Source of the DNA: Fistulifera solaris
Taxonomy: Eukaryota > Bacillariophyta > Bacillariophyceae > Naviculales > Stauroneidaceae
Assembly (NCBI GenBank): GCA_030295235.1
Contig: AP026139.1
Location: forward strand, 62,001-126,000
Length of the DNA stretch: 64,000 nucleotides
Direction: 5' to 3'
How positions within the stretch are numbered: the stretch's first letter is position 1; each line of letters starts with the position of its first letter. Position numbers and translations under genes: made by a program. Positions 20,078-31,330 of the stretch are shown one piece after another. The notes beneath the pieces are model-generated. The model was not told the origin of the DNA. It did not search any database and worked only from the letters and a program-made list of their open reading frames with translations.

Positions 20078-22738
20078 ATGTCTTCGACCATGAGGTCAAG
20101 ACTCGTGACACTGAAAGTGCAGGCTATTGCGGGCATCTTGGTAGATACTTTCCATGCCGATGAGAACAATGTTCGAGTGTTTGTGCGAGTGATCCACGTG
20201 AGCGGTAACATCTGCGCAGCCTCGTCCTTATCGAATCCTCTGAAAGTCAGCCCTACAGAAAAGGGATCTACCGTTTTTCAAAGACAAGTAGCTGTTTGGC
20301 CCTGTTACGACGACCCGTGTGTCTTTGAAGCAAATGATGGAGAAAGATTCCAGTTCCAAGTGTGCCTTAACATTCCGGGCAGGGGGAATTTTCCAATCGG
20401 GTCAGGGAATTGGGAAGTATCTACAAGAGGTGATTGTGACGTTTCTATAGGTTGCTTTCTTGCCCCGGACAAGAGACGTTCGATAGCCTATTGTATCGAC
20501 TCGTCAGGGGGTGCAATGCTTCGTATTATGGCTAACTGGGAAAAAGATGAGATAGTTCAGGATAATATTCCGAGCGAAATATACACAAAGCCAAGGATTG
20601 CGCCCAAGCCTTTTGCTCTAAACGCTCTTAAACTCCAATATGATTCCCATTATGTCTCTGTCGATGACGAAGGTGCTCTTGCAACTGATTTTATCATTGA
20701 TCCAAAAGAACTTCGCGGTGACATCAAATTCAAACCAAAATCACCTTTTCGCCAGTTTTTTCGAAGATCCAATGCCTCTGACAACAAAGCTAGAGTTGGC
20801 GATTCAGTTGAAAGATTCACAATGACAGGAAACGGCATGCAAATTGAAGCTGCTAGTGCCAGGGTCCCATTCTGGTCATCTCCAAAGCCTGTCAAACGTA
20901 CTGATCCTCCGCGTAGACCATCGCCAACTAAGGCATCTGCCCCGTATAGTTTTCAGCCAGCCCCGAATGACGTAAGCTTCCAATCTGTAATGCGCGACGA
21001 GGTTGGTGAGAGTCCGCTTGGCTCCAAGGGGGTGCGTAATGCTAACAATGAAAGTCCGATGCACGAAATCAAAGTCGTCAAGGAACTTTTTCCACCGGAA
21101 AGTAACGCGTTCGAGTTAAAAGGTCGGCCCTTTCACGAAGCAAGTGACCTACAGCCAATTTTGCTACACCCGGGAAAAGGCAGTGTTATCCCACGACAAT
21201 TCAGCGAAGATTCCGAATCTTTCGCGGACGTATACGAAAGACCTCTCATTAAAAGGCAACTACGTCCAAGCCCTAAATCACCACAAGTGACAAGAATGAC
21301 TCCCACACAGGAATGGTTTGGGCTTTCCGAAAAAGAATCTTATCGCAGACAATCACCAACCGCCGTCTGGGACTCTATATCCAGTAGGACGCCTTCTCCA
21401 GTGGAGACAATTACTTTACAAGCAACAGAATTGAGCATTGTCAACCCGCTTCAATCAGTTCCACGTTCGTCTAAACAATCCAAATATACAGAACTACAGC
21501 ACCGGGCAATACCTGTACACTCGCCGAGCGAAATGAAACACAATATGCATCGATTCCGTCAGGAAGTGAACAACTCTTTAAAGGTGTTGGATACTAAGTC
21601 GTCGGCACCTCCCATGCAAATCTATGACTACGGCAAAGCGGCGTTCGGGGGAAGCTGGCCCGCTGATCACATCAAGCAGTCAAGATCGAACCAAACATAT
21701 TCGAGTGACACTCAACAATGGCGATTGGAGGAAATGAAACACGAAACGGGGCTCGACAGCAGAATGTGCTTGTCGACGACTCCGTCTACTCCCGCAAATG
21801 AAATGCCAACGTTGGAAACAAGAAATAAGAACACCCGGTCCCATCATAATTGTCGCGATGACGAAGTTTCTTTCACGTTCTCAAAAGGTCACGAAAGTAT
21901 GAGCACAACGGACAACGAGACCCGAAGCGCCTCGGATGTTTCTGGAGCAGACAAACACACCGCATCCGAGCCACCGCCGGACTTTTTACTCTGCCAAGGC
22001 GATGGCTCGTATTTTTGCAAGCTGGATGAAGATGCGGTGTTACGACGACGGCGTCTTTGGAGAGAAAAGATGTGTGCTGTCGCACAAAACAGCCCCCATG
22101 ATATTTACGAAAAGCCTAACCTGAATTTCCCGTCGTACGATGAGGCGAAACATTTTGCAAGTGAGCCTTTCAATAATTCAAGAATGAGACACAATGACAT
22201 TTATTGTCAATCAACTTTCCAGCATCTTCGTTCCATTAAAGAAGATGCTCCGATGCAACTTTGCTCCGTAGAAACAGTCGAGCATTTAAGGAGTAGTTCT
22301 GCAAGGGATGATGAGAAGCAAATGGGACTTCCCCCATTGTCCACTCTGGAAGGCTGGTCACCAAATAGCCTACTCGGAGCCAACGCCAAGACCCTGGGTC
22401 AGAGTATTGTGGCCTTGGTGGAGCCTTTTGTATCTTGTGCCACCGTGAGGCCACCCGATCATCCTGTAGCAGTGCCTTCAAAAATTCCTAGTACCATTAA
22501 TGGAGAAGAAGCGAGTGTCGGCGAACTGACTGCAACCACTTACGAGCGTCATATTGATCGATTACGGCGCCAATCCACTATGAATCTACAAGAAACGTTA
22601 CGCTCAGGTCAACAGAATGCTTTGAAATTCTTTGGCTTTCATGAAGATGTCCCAGATAATCGAGACAGTTTGGGCCGGACTTGTTCCGTGAGCACAAAAA
22701 AAGAGGACTACTTTTCTGAGTACAAGGGATTGAAATAA
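20078..22738 (+). CDS. GLAG-domain family member B
   Basis: 886 residues from the ATG at 20078 (934 from 19934). The domain (about 8-150) has LKVQAIAGILVD, NVRVFVRVI, SSLSNPLKVSPTEK, RQVAVWPCY, FQFQVCL, PIGSGNWE and SSGGAMLRI. A long disordered tail follows with many Ser/Pro, then a charged C-terminal motif LDEDAVLRRRRLWREKM (about 650) shared with member C. This is the longest unbroken member and therefore the best reference for the family. There is no membrane segment or catalytic motif. The alternation of one folded domain and a phospho-rich tail suggests a scaffold or membrane-associated adaptor, which is inference. Confidence 0.75.
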   Translation: MSSTMRSRLVTLKVQAIAGILVDTFHADENNVRVFVRVIHVSGNICAASSLSNPLKVSPTEKGSTVFQRQVAVWPCYDDPCVFEANDGERFQFQVCLNIPGRGNFPIGSGNWEVSTRGDCDVSIGCFLAPDKRRSIAYCIDSSGGAMLRIMANWEKDEIVQDNIPSEIYTKPRIAPKPFALNALKLQYDSHYVSVDDEGALATDFIIDPKELRGDIKFKPKSPFRQFFRRSNASDNKARVGDSVERFTMTGNGMQIEAASARVPFWSSPKPVKRTDPPRRPSPTKASAPYSFQPAPNDVSFQSVMRDEVGESPLGSKGVRNANNESPMHEIKVVKELFPPESNAFELKGRPFHEASDLQPILLHPGKGSVIPRQFSEDSESFADVYERPLIKRQLRPSPKSPQVTRMTPTQEWFGLSEKESYRRQSPTAVWDSISSRTPSPVETITLQATELSIVNPLQSVPRSSKQSKYTELQHRAIPVHSPSEMKHNMHRFRQEVNNSLKVLDTKSSAPPMQIYDYGKAAFGGSWPADHIKQSRSNQTYSSDTQQWRLEEMKHETGLDSRMCLSTTPSTPANEMPTLETRNKNTRSHHNCRDDEVSFTFSKGHESMSTTDNETRSASDVSGADKHTASEPPPDFLLCQGDGSYFCKLDEDAVLRRRRLWREKMCAVAQNSPHDIYEKPNLNFPSYDEAKHFASEPFNNSRMRHNDIYCQSTFQHLRSIKEDAPMQLCSVETVEHLRSSSARDDEKQMGLPPLSTLEGWSPNSLLGANAKTLGQSIVALVEPFVSCATVRPPDHPVAVPSKIPSTINGEEASVGELTATTYERHIDRLRRQSTMNLQETLRSGQQNALKFFGFHEDVPDNRDSLGRTCSVSTKKEDYFSEYKGLK

Positions 22739-23647
22739 AGCGGGCACTACTCACTAATATTCCGATTGGGCAATGCTGCCATCATCGCGAAGCGAGAAGA
22801 AGCTGAACTAGTCATGCATCTTTCATAACATTAATTGAAACTAGCAAAAGCATTTCTTCCGTCTATGTTGACAATGTTGTTTTACAGACGTACGTCATTC
22901 ATCAAAGTCAAAAGTGTCTCAACTCTTCAAAGCTTTAAAATATCCCAGAGTACGATCGATTCTACAATTTAAAGATAAATCAATGATAGAAAGTCTTTGC
23001 TCAAGACACTTAGTGATCTATAATCTCCACTTTGTTCCTTTTTTGTGTTTTGAAGAAACATTTGTCGACCTGGCATTCCAATAAAAATGGCTAGAATATT
23101 ATGCTTAGTCCTTTTGTTAAACGATGGCGAGTACTTCGCATGGAGCAAATTTTCATTTTATTTCTATCAATAAGGGTCTACTAACTATTCTTGTTTCGCG
23201 TGGAAACATTACAAATTACTAAGGGTTTCGGTTATTTTGTAGGCAAAGGACGTTAGCCTAATGCATCCTAGCCATTTTTTGATGTAGGCTATAACCCTTG
23301 CGAGTGGATTGTAGTCACGAGTGCTTTTTGATCAATTGGATTATATTCATTGATTTCTGAGCTAGACTTGCGTTGACTGCAATATAGTCAAAAATAATTT
23401 TAAATGCTTTGAAAATACTAGAACTTTGTGCTTTACGTCGAAACGCTGCTCGGATGTAGGCCTTGATTTGACCATAGTACCTTAGTGTCAACTACCTTTT
23501 GCTCTGACTGGATTTCAGTCACCAGTGCGTCACTTTTCCAAATGCTAACGCAAGAAGGAAAAGCAGCTCATTGCCATCCACCCTGACGATATTTTCATCT
23601 CTCTCAATAGCGATTCACTTGCTTTCGAAAAGCAAACGAGCGTCAAG
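22739..23647. other. Intergenic region
   Basis: About 900 bp, AT-rich, with no gene-like frame and no convincing repeat. Confidence 0.45.
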
Positions 23648-24507
23648 ATGCCCAAGATTATAGGAAAATCACAACGCGTCGTCGACGTGGAAGGTATTCT
23701 TTCGATTGACGAATATGTGGGGAATGTCGGAAGTCATTCGGATGATATTTCCATTGCCGTCGTCCAAGTCCAACAACCCTCCTCTGAGCCGTGGTTGACT
23801 TTTGCAATACGATGAATGGATGGTAGTGCTGAAAGAGCATTTGGAAATTCATTATCAAGCTGACAATGAAATCCAAATCATGACCGTAAGCGAAGGAGAA
23901 ACTGTATTTATCCCGAAAGGCGAGCGCTTTCGGCCCGTCTTTCCCTCAATCAGGAGCCACATACGTACCTGTCTGTATTCCGGCCTTTCGACCCGATCGT
24001 TGTTTTCGAGAAGAAGAGGGCACTTCCGACATTTCCACAAAGCTAGCGGAACGTCATGCGAAAAATGAGCCCACAGTATCGACGACTCCTCCCACAGCAG
24101 TTTATCACATGTGTCCAAAGGCTTTATGGGACGAGGCAGTGTCTTCCGGAAAGGCCTACTTTCCACCAACCTTTGCGGAGGATGGATACTTTACGCACGC
24201 AACAGCTCTTCCCGATCGACTTTTACCAACTGCGAATCATTTCTACGCAGCGACGGAAGGAGAATGGGTTTGTTTGGAACTATCTACGACAGCGCTCTTG
24301 GATGCCGGTATCGTGACAAAGATGGAAGAACCCAAACCGGTGGGAGCGAAGTCGGTGAGTGAGAATTGGGTGATAAGTAAATGGGCTTGCCCTCATATTT
24401 ATGGTGGCATCCCAACTAGAGCACCTGGTGTTGTTCTCCAGACCTACACAGTGGAGCGAGACGAAAAAGGTACTCTTCTTTCGATTTTGGGGCTCATGGA
24501 TAGATAG
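23648..24507 (+). CDS. Cupin-DUF952 fusion protein
   Basis: Three frames join into one protein of about 285 residues. The start ATGCCCAAG at 23648 leads through VDVEGILSIDEYVGNVGS. At the T4 run 23800-23803, removing one base gives LTLQYDEWMVVLKEHLEIHY, then TVSEGETVFIPKGERFR, a cupin barrel core. At the CCC run 23943-23945, removing one base leads to GATYVPVCIPAFRPDRC. The frame then runs to the stop through a DUF952-like domain: YHMCPKALWDEA, FTHATALPDRLLPTANHFY, CPHIYGGIPTRAPGVV. Cupins of this type often bind metal or small molecules; DUF952 proteins have no firm function. It sits between GLAG members B and C but shows no link to them. It could be a decayed gene, but conservation of both domains argues for sequence error. 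Confidence 0.7.
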
Positions 24508-24923
24508 AAGCAAATGAGACTTCATTCTATTGTCGATTGGTGCACAAGCCAAAGGAGTGTAACATATACTCCTTTGCACAAGCTGCCTAGTTTTCGCTCT
24601 CGTCTCGTCTGCTCGTCATGCGTGCAGAAGTACTCTTTACTATCGAAAAGCGCCAGCAATTCCGTTCACCTAATCCTTAGAACGGTCGCCAAAAACGTTG
24701 GGAAAGTACTTAATGGAATCATAGCCTAATTAGAAAATTCCGCGAATGCATGACTATGGCGACTTAGCGCGCGAGATTATGTAACGCCAATGATAACGGG
24801 GGCAATTTTTGAAATATAAGACACAACCCATCGAAAAGTGCCGATCCGACCTCTCAAGGACGTCAACAACATTCATTCGTTTCTCATGTCATTAAGAAGA
24901 CAAAGAATAACAACAATAACAGA
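24508..24923. other. Intergenic region with 3' stem-loop
   Basis: 416 bp. AAAGGAGT (24551-24558) and ACTCCTTT (24568-24575) form an 8-bp stem around a 9-base loop, 44 bp after the DUF952 stop. A TGCACAAG direct repeat flanks the stem. It may lie in the 3' untranslated region. Confidence 0.4.
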
Positions 24924-27314
24924 ATGAAATCCACGGAGATGAATGTTTCTTTGAAAGGACTGGCTGGAATTACAGTCGACTCGACCAGGGCAAATAATAG
25001 TAAATTGACCAAAGCGTTTGTTCGAATCGTCCTAGACGGCAAAGTATACGCCACTTCCTCGCTCTCACGGCCACTCCAGACGAGTCCCACCGAAAAGAAC
25101 AACGCCAAAATCAAGCGGCATGTAGCGCTCTGGGACGATAACGAAATGGTCATGACGCGCGATGGGGAACTGCAAATATGGCTGCGATTGCCGAGCGGCA
25201 AGGATCAGCAGATTGGTGCTGGAAGTCTGAAAATGCCAGCAAAGGGTGGTGCCACAGATGTGAAACTTCGGGAAGTACGACGAAATTATGGTTCACCGTA
25301 TCGTCTGGATGCGAGCAGTGATGCAAAATTACGTATGCATATTACTTGGCAAGAAACGGAAGCAGGGAAGGAGTCGCCGGCGTCGAAAATAGCGGCCCCA
25401 TCGTCGAGCGTTGCGATCCATCATTCGGGTTTTGAAATTAGCCCAAAGGAGACGTTACAAAAGTCATTGAACCGTGAATTGAATGTGGAAGCACTCAACG
25501 AGCCGGAAGTATCTCCGACAAGGCCTGATCCACCGAGTATTGAGGTGGATTCATTCGAGCCTTCTGTCGAGCAAGTGTTTGTCCCAAAGACCCCGGATCA
25601 ACCAAAAGATGTAAATGATATGTCCGAACAAAAAAGCAAGAACTTGAAAAGAAGTCACCATTCGCCAAATTGATGGGCTGGGGCCGTTCGAAAAAAGCTT
25701 ATGATAGTTTGCCTCCTGTTCAATCACGCCACAAGACAAAGGGAAGCAATGAAGGCTGCCTCGCCAGTTCCAGCGAAACAGGTAAAAGATGCGATACCGA
25801 AAACGAATTCGTCGGCAGGGAACATAACGACACCGAAAAAGACTGTACCGGAAGCCAAATTGCCGAAACAAGAGGAGTTAGCTACACCGAAAAGAACTGT
25901 ATCAATAATTAAAGTCGACGATGAGCGCTTAATTACAACACCCCAAAAGAAAACTCCATCGGAAGCCCAACTTCACAAGAAAGAAGCATTGACACCGCGG
26001 CCAACAACTCCGCCTTTCCCGATCCAGAACGAGCAATTCTCTACACCGAGAAAAGTCGAAGCGGTGGCCCGAATTCAAAGAGACGAAGAGGCGACACCGA
26101 AAAGGACGGGCGGTGTCGCCCACGCGAGGAAAGATTTTGAAACAGCCTCGCCAAAGATGGAACCTATAGCACAGACAAAGAAGGAGTTGTTCCCATTAAA
26201 GCCGACGGACACGCCGGTGAACACAGAAAAAGTCGAAATCAAAAGAAATAGTCCACGAATGGATCCACCAGATTCTTCGCCGGCATGGTCAACATCTACT
26301 TTTGAAGCAGCGCAGAAAGAGGTTGTTGCCGGCCCCGAACGATCACATTCTTCAATGACAAGAAAGATGGCGAATTCCAATTCCACGCCACCTGTCAGGC
26401 TTTCAGAGTCCATCCAATCGTCGTCGTCGGAACAGTCGCCCCAGCTTTTCATGTTCAGCACGCCCAAGGCAGACTTCCGATTACGTTCCAAATCGAACGA
26501 TAACGATGGATTTGAGCAACTGGACGTTTCCTTTCCGACTCCAGATTTTTCACGGCATACCACACCTCGGATGGGGTCCAAGCAATTGAGCTCGCAACCC
26601 ACGGTAGAAGAAGAGAGATCCACGAATGCCGATCCAAAACCTCTGAGTTCACCGCAGAATGATAAAGTCGTTTCCGCATCACGAATTCGTCCAGCCAAAC
26701 TCCCGCCCAACGATCAGCATAGCAGTCACGCCAGACAACAACAACAACAACAACAACAATATGCCCCCGTCACGAGAACGCCAACGCGGGACATGGACGA
26801 CTACTCCTTGTTCAGTGAAGACGACGACGACGACGACTCAACATTTCTGGCCAAGCCCAAACAAATATTTGGTTTGATCAAGTGCTGTATTATGGGCGAC
26901 GAGGATAGTATCTATGGCTTTGACGAGACGTTAACCTTTGACGAAACGTTGGGAGACGACACCGTGGATGATTCGTACGATGACACAATATCTTCAGACC
27001 TACCAACAATGAACGATTGGTGGTGTCAAGGTGGCTTTGGGGGTAGGTCGCAGACTTCTTCTGTTTTGCGTCGGCGGCAAATATGGAAGGAACGCATGCA
27101 GCAACTGGCCGAACAGAACGGCGATGTAAAAGAACTGTTTGAAAGCGGATCCGAAGCTGGCAGCACACGTGCTGGTGATGATGATGAAGACACTGCTACA
27201 GCTACAAACAATGAACAGCGACAAGAACCGAGATTACAAGCAACGAATACGAAAGAAAAAGTCGAGAACTGCACATTGGATTCGGCCAACAGCGAAGCGT
27301 TTGTGAGTGATTGA
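24924..27314 (+). CDS. GLAG-domain family member C
   Basis: About 800 residues. The domain (about 5-150) has VSLKGLAGITVDSTR, TKAFVRIVLDGK, SSLSRPLQTSPTEK, RHVALWDDNE, LQIWLRLPSGK, QIGAGSLK and DASSDAKLRMHITW. The frame ends at 25673, but one base added at the A4 run 25647-25650 leads through EKKSPFAKLMGWGRSKKAYD. One base removed near the GGG at 25741-25743 then enters the frame that runs to 27314. That tail has repeated TPKR/TPKK-type Thr-Pro-Lys motifs (possible proline-directed phosphosites), a Gln run, an Asp run and the C-terminal motif SVLRRRQIWKERMQQLAEQ, which resembles LRRRRLWREKM in member B. It ends 336 bp before the transposon. Confidence 0.75.
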
Positions 27315-27641
27315 ACCTCCTTCAATGAGCGTCAAAATCACTCCTTGAAGAAATTTGCTACTTGGGCTATCAAAATGCTTTATGGTTTATCGTAAGTGTT
27401 GAGTAGCTACTATGTATTAGCTATGCTGGATTCATGAAATTGGGTTCACATGTAAATAATTGGAAAGACTTGACGTGTTTTTCCCTCGCAAAGCTATAAG
27501 TATCGACGAGTGTCGTCTGGCAGGATTTTTGAATTTTTGCGGAAAAAAGGACCAGCCTGCTTCGATAGCCATAGTCAAATTGTTCCCCACATATTAGCTC
27601 ATAGCAATTTTTGTGGAGACATTTTTCGAGTTTTTCGGGCA
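27315..27641. other. Spacer between member C and the transposon
   Basis: 327 bp with no recognisable gene. Its right end holds the original target sequence. Confidence 0.5.
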
Positions 27642-27650
27642 AATCAATCA
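27642..27650. repeat. Left 9-bp target-site duplication
   Basis: AATCAATCA directly before the left terminal repeat, identical to 33510-33518. Nine bases is the usual duplication length for Mutator-like elements. The target is an ATCA microsatellite, so the match is slightly less informative than usual. Confidence 0.85.
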
Positions 27651-27780
27651 GGGAGACTTCCGTTAGGTCTCCAACCAGGGTGAACCTCTTCCGATAGCTC
27701 TCCCGTTAGGAGAGACGTTAACTGACTACATTCAACTTTACAGTAGAGTACGCGCCATTGGATGTGGTACTAATTACTTA
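27651..27780 (+). repeat. Left terminal inverted repeat (130 bp)
   Basis: Starts GGGAGACTTCCGTTAGG and matches the reverse complement of 33380-33509 at all 130 positions by eye. It contains a nested short palindrome (CTCCCGTTAGGAGAG region, about 27700-27714). Confidence 0.95.
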
Positions 27781-27887
27781 GAATCTACTTAGGTTGCTCG
27801 ATAAAGTAACAAAGCCTTATGAATGACAGTCCCGGATGATTCATGAATCACCCCTCTAAGATAACCAAATCCTCAATAAACAATAGT

Positions 27888-28034
27888 CAGCGAGCGCGAC
27901 CGCTCTTGATAAAGAAAAGTCAGCGAGCGCGACCGCTCTCAATTGTCAATAAAGAAAAACCAGCCTACGTGACCCTGATGCAGCGAGCGACCTTCCAATA
28001 AAGAAAAACCCAGCCTACGTGACCTTCCACCGAT
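27888..28034. repeat. Subterminal direct repeats of the transposon
   Basis: Repeated CAGCGAGCGCGACCGCTCT (two copies), and AATAAAGAAAA followed by CCAGCCTACGTGACC (two copies) with a shortened CAGCGAGCGACC copy. Related GCGACCGCTCT sequence occurs near 32147 inside the transposase region. In Mutator-like elements subterminal repeats can bind transposase; that role here is inference. Confidence 0.75.
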
Positions 28035-28143
28035 CAAGGCTTTCGTCGAAAACTACTTCGTGTAAATAATCAAAACCCAATCTACACAATTTCAGTTTCA
28101 AACTAGACTTGGTTGATTAATATCACACATTACTCTATACGTG

Positions 28144-28693
28144 TCATTCAGCCAATTGAAACATAACATCAAATACAAAAGGTCGGAGATCATCTCCGAC
28201 TCCAATCTCCGAAATAGAGTCAAGGAACCATGTCCTCTCATTGAGGGCACGTCGACCATGTTTCAGAATTGTCGCCGCATAAAAACATACATATGGTCCG
28301 CAACTATGGCCATCATGTTGCAATAGTTTATTGGGAAGACGCATTTCTTGGTATTCCCACGGAGCGAAATCGGGTAATGTTGATTCCTGCTGCTCGCTTG
28401 TTGACGCGCATTCTAATTGCTGCCTCACCGCACGCGAATTTAAATAAACCTGAAAGCCAGACAGCATTAGAGTAGTGATCGTCCGGATCTTCGAGGGAGT
28501 CGAGCGAATAAATAACTCGATTATCGGCATCAACCACCATCAACCACCAGTGCCTCTCCTTGCACATAGGGAATAAATGAATGCCCAAATTGTTCGATTT
28601 TGTCATAGAATTCAATGCCACAAACGCTGAACTAAGCTGCAGTCTACCCTCTCTCTTAATATTTTGGTTGGCGGAATCCCACAGATTACTCAT
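28144..28693 (-). CDS. Ulp1-like (C48) cysteine protease of the transposon
   Basis: The N-terminal part (from 28693) has KERHWWLMVVDADN, with the catalytic His, and YSLDSLEDPDD, with the Asp region. The C-terminal part, in another frame to 28144, has LLQHDGHSCGPYVC, with the oxyanion Gln and the nucleophile Cys before Gly-Pro. The order His-Asp-Gln-Cys is that of Ulp1/SENP peptidases, which act on SUMO-type conjugates or on polyproteins. The two frames overlap around 28330-28530, so a one-base change or an intron lies between. A region upstream in the same strand may encode further N-terminal sequence. Confidence 0.75.
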
Positions 28694-29388
28694 GACATAC
28701 GACGGGTGTGCAATAACTCCCTCATCCGTTCACGGTCTTGCTTGTTATGCTTTCAAGGAAACTGTTCACAATCGCGTCATTGAAATAACATTGCGAGTTC
28801 ATAATTTCAAGGCATTCACTGGTTATGGATGCCGTGGCACCACTTAGCACCTTGATATGATGCTTCTTTCCCTCTTCAGGTCGTGGACGACTCGACCTTT
28901 ATCAACGCCCCCTTTGCACTGGATTGCAAAAAGGAGTGACCGAAGAGATCCCCTGGCATCTTCTTTGTTGTAAATCAGATCGTTTCCATTCTTTCTTGTC
29001 CCTACAGTGATAAATGATTCTATTCCACTTCTTTCCTTTTGCTGTCTCTGCAAGAGTATTCCGCGACGTGGATTGCAATATTGTTCTCACTCACAAGTCC
29101 TCGCTGGTTTGCTTCCCTTGCGTTTTCGGGTTGAAGCCCTTCTTTTCATCGTTAAATCATTTGTTTCCGTTTCCGTGAAATGATTCTGGAATATCAAACT
29201 CGTGTTCTTGAACCAAACAATTTAATTGCTCAATGGTTCCCACAAATGGATAAGCTGTGTCGTAAAAATAGGATACGATCTTTGATGGTTCATCAGTAAT
29301 GACTGGGGGTTGCAAAGGGGCTACTCCAATTTGCCTTACTTGTTGTCGACGTAATGAAAATTGATTTTCATTTCTGGGATCTACAATC

Positions 29389-30330
29389 TTACCGTCTCAG
29401 GTCGAAGGGTGTTCTCAAGAATTGTGATGAGGTCCCACTAGTGGCAGTAGCGGGACTTGTTATAGCTCTCACGAAGTTCTTCTGGTTTTCGGAATACCCA
29501 CTGAAAATGAACTTGAGAGCTTCATTTTGTGCCAAGTTCTTTCTTCGCAGATCTAGCGGCATTTTCAGGAAATGCGACGAATCGTCACTGAGATTACCGG
29601 ATTTGGCGGGACTTGCATTCTTCTTTTGGATGTCTAATCGCCTTTTAAATACATGTGATGAATCGTCACTAGCAGACGTGGGCGGGACTTGCATTAGTGG
29701 GTTCTGTCTTCGGTATCTTTATAATCATATCTTCAGGAATCGTGATACTTCGGTTGTTGGACTGTTTGAATGAGATCTTGGCAGTGCTCTCAGATTACCC
29801 CTCTTCATAGTTGGCATCTCAACTATGGAAGAAACTGCTGTGGCGGGACTTCCTGCTTTTGCTTCTGCAATCGGTGGCGGTTTCAACTTCTTTTTACGGG
29901 CATGAGTCGGGCCTTTGGCTCTGGAATTTGCTGTCAGTTTCGATCTTTTCCTTTTTGTGTTGTATTCTCATTCATTGAAGACTCGATAGTCAAGGCATGA
30001 GCTCTGATATCAGGTGGTGGCTTCAGATTTTGACTCTTCATGGTCGGCCTCTCAAAGATTGACGAATCAGTTGTGGCGGGACTTGTTCCTTCAGCTTTTT
30101 GATTTGGTGGCTGTTTCGGCCGTTTTCCTCTTTCTCGTTGCCATTTTGACTAATGAAAAATCTGTTGTTGCTGGACTGGAAGCACAAGCTGTTGTGGTCG
30201 GCGGTGGTTTCAAATTCGGTCTGGATGCGGTCGCTGTCTTCAATATCGATGACTTTGCGGTAGATGGACTTGCCTTCATGCTTTTAAATTCGTTACTTGT
30301 TTGGATCTCCTCTTTGTTCTAGTTGTTGGC
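29389..30330 (-). repeat. Degenerate repeats in the linker between transposase and protease
   Basis: On the plus strand the motif GGCGGGACTTG (with variants) recurs near 29450, 29607, 29690, 29849 and 30077, and a weaker copy lies near 30359. On the minus strand this encodes SSPAT/SDDSSHFLK-type units about 35-45 residues apart, with Lys/Arg-rich stretches. It looks like a disordered, repeat-grown linker. Open stretches lie in more than one frame. Confidence 0.6.
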
Positions 30331-30333
30331 ATT

Positions 30334-31117
30334 TCATTTACTGAATATTCTGTTGTTCGCGGGACTTGAGGCAAAAGCATTATGTGCGGTGCTTGGTTCC
30401 ACATCTTCATCCTCTAGAATTGTCGACAGATGACCCGAGTGTGCACTGTTCAGACGGGAATCGTCATGGATGCCTACCTCGACATCATCAACCATGGTCA
30501 ATTCTTGTTCGTGACTTCTTCTTTCCGTGTAATCCTTGTCACGAATAATTACTACAATATCTCGGTTACTACCTGACGGAGCAAGGTCCATATCCAGAAG
30601 ATAGTTATTTTCGTTGTCGTCTTCAGCGTGAATTTCTGCAGCGTCTTCTCCAGTAAGCTTTAAAATCCGTGACTGGACAATGGCATTGGCTGCATCAGAG
30701 TCTTCTACTAAGCCAATCTTGTCAATATTGTGAAGGCCATGTCCTCCCGGAGGTATCATCGTTGTCCAAATCTTCAGAAGTAATTCCTGCATCCATGTCA
30801 ATGACGCATGTTGGGAAATGGTTGACCAGAATTGCGCCAGTTTCAAGTAATGCAGGATCCATGTACCTTCGATCATCTTTGAGGTAGTCCAGACACTGTC
30901 GAATTGTGTGATTCGGTGATCTGCAGTGAAAGCAGTGCCGAGGTAAGGGCTTGCCGTCTCTACGTTTGCGTCCAAGAGTTGATTCTAGCTGTTGCATGTG
31001 TTCCGCCTTTGGTTTGGTCCCAAAATCAAACAGACCATCGGCGGCAATCGCTTCTGCTATTGCATCGTTATTTCGACTGAGCTTGTTCTTTGAACTTGGC
31101 TCATACTCCTTTGTCAT
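30334..31117 (-). CDS. Transposon CCHC zinc-knuckle segment
   Basis: From 31117 the frame encodes a Lys-rich stretch, then CFHCRSPNHTIRQC, a C-x2-C-x4-H-x4-C knuckle of the type that binds single-stranded nucleic acid, and an acidic stretch ending at 30722. An overlapping frame (GGHGLHNIDKIGLVEDSDAA) continues the acidic sequence to 30334. A one-base change near the GGG at about 30750 would join them. Zinc knuckles near the C-terminus of MULE transposases are common, so this is probably the transposase tail. Confidence 0.65.
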
Positions 31118-31330
31118 TCGTGCTGATTCCAGCGCCGATTGCTTCTTTTTCTTTGACTTACGTGGTCCCGGTTCACCATTACTGATTATTCTGTTCCCCG
31201 AGTTAAGCTTGTCAGTGTAAGTTGGTGATGGATAAATGTTTTCTGATTGATAAGCAAGCTTGATATCCCCAAATCCCGGGACGTCAAGTCAGCGGATAGT
31301 TGTTAAGAAACTCTGTAAGGAAGCTGACGA

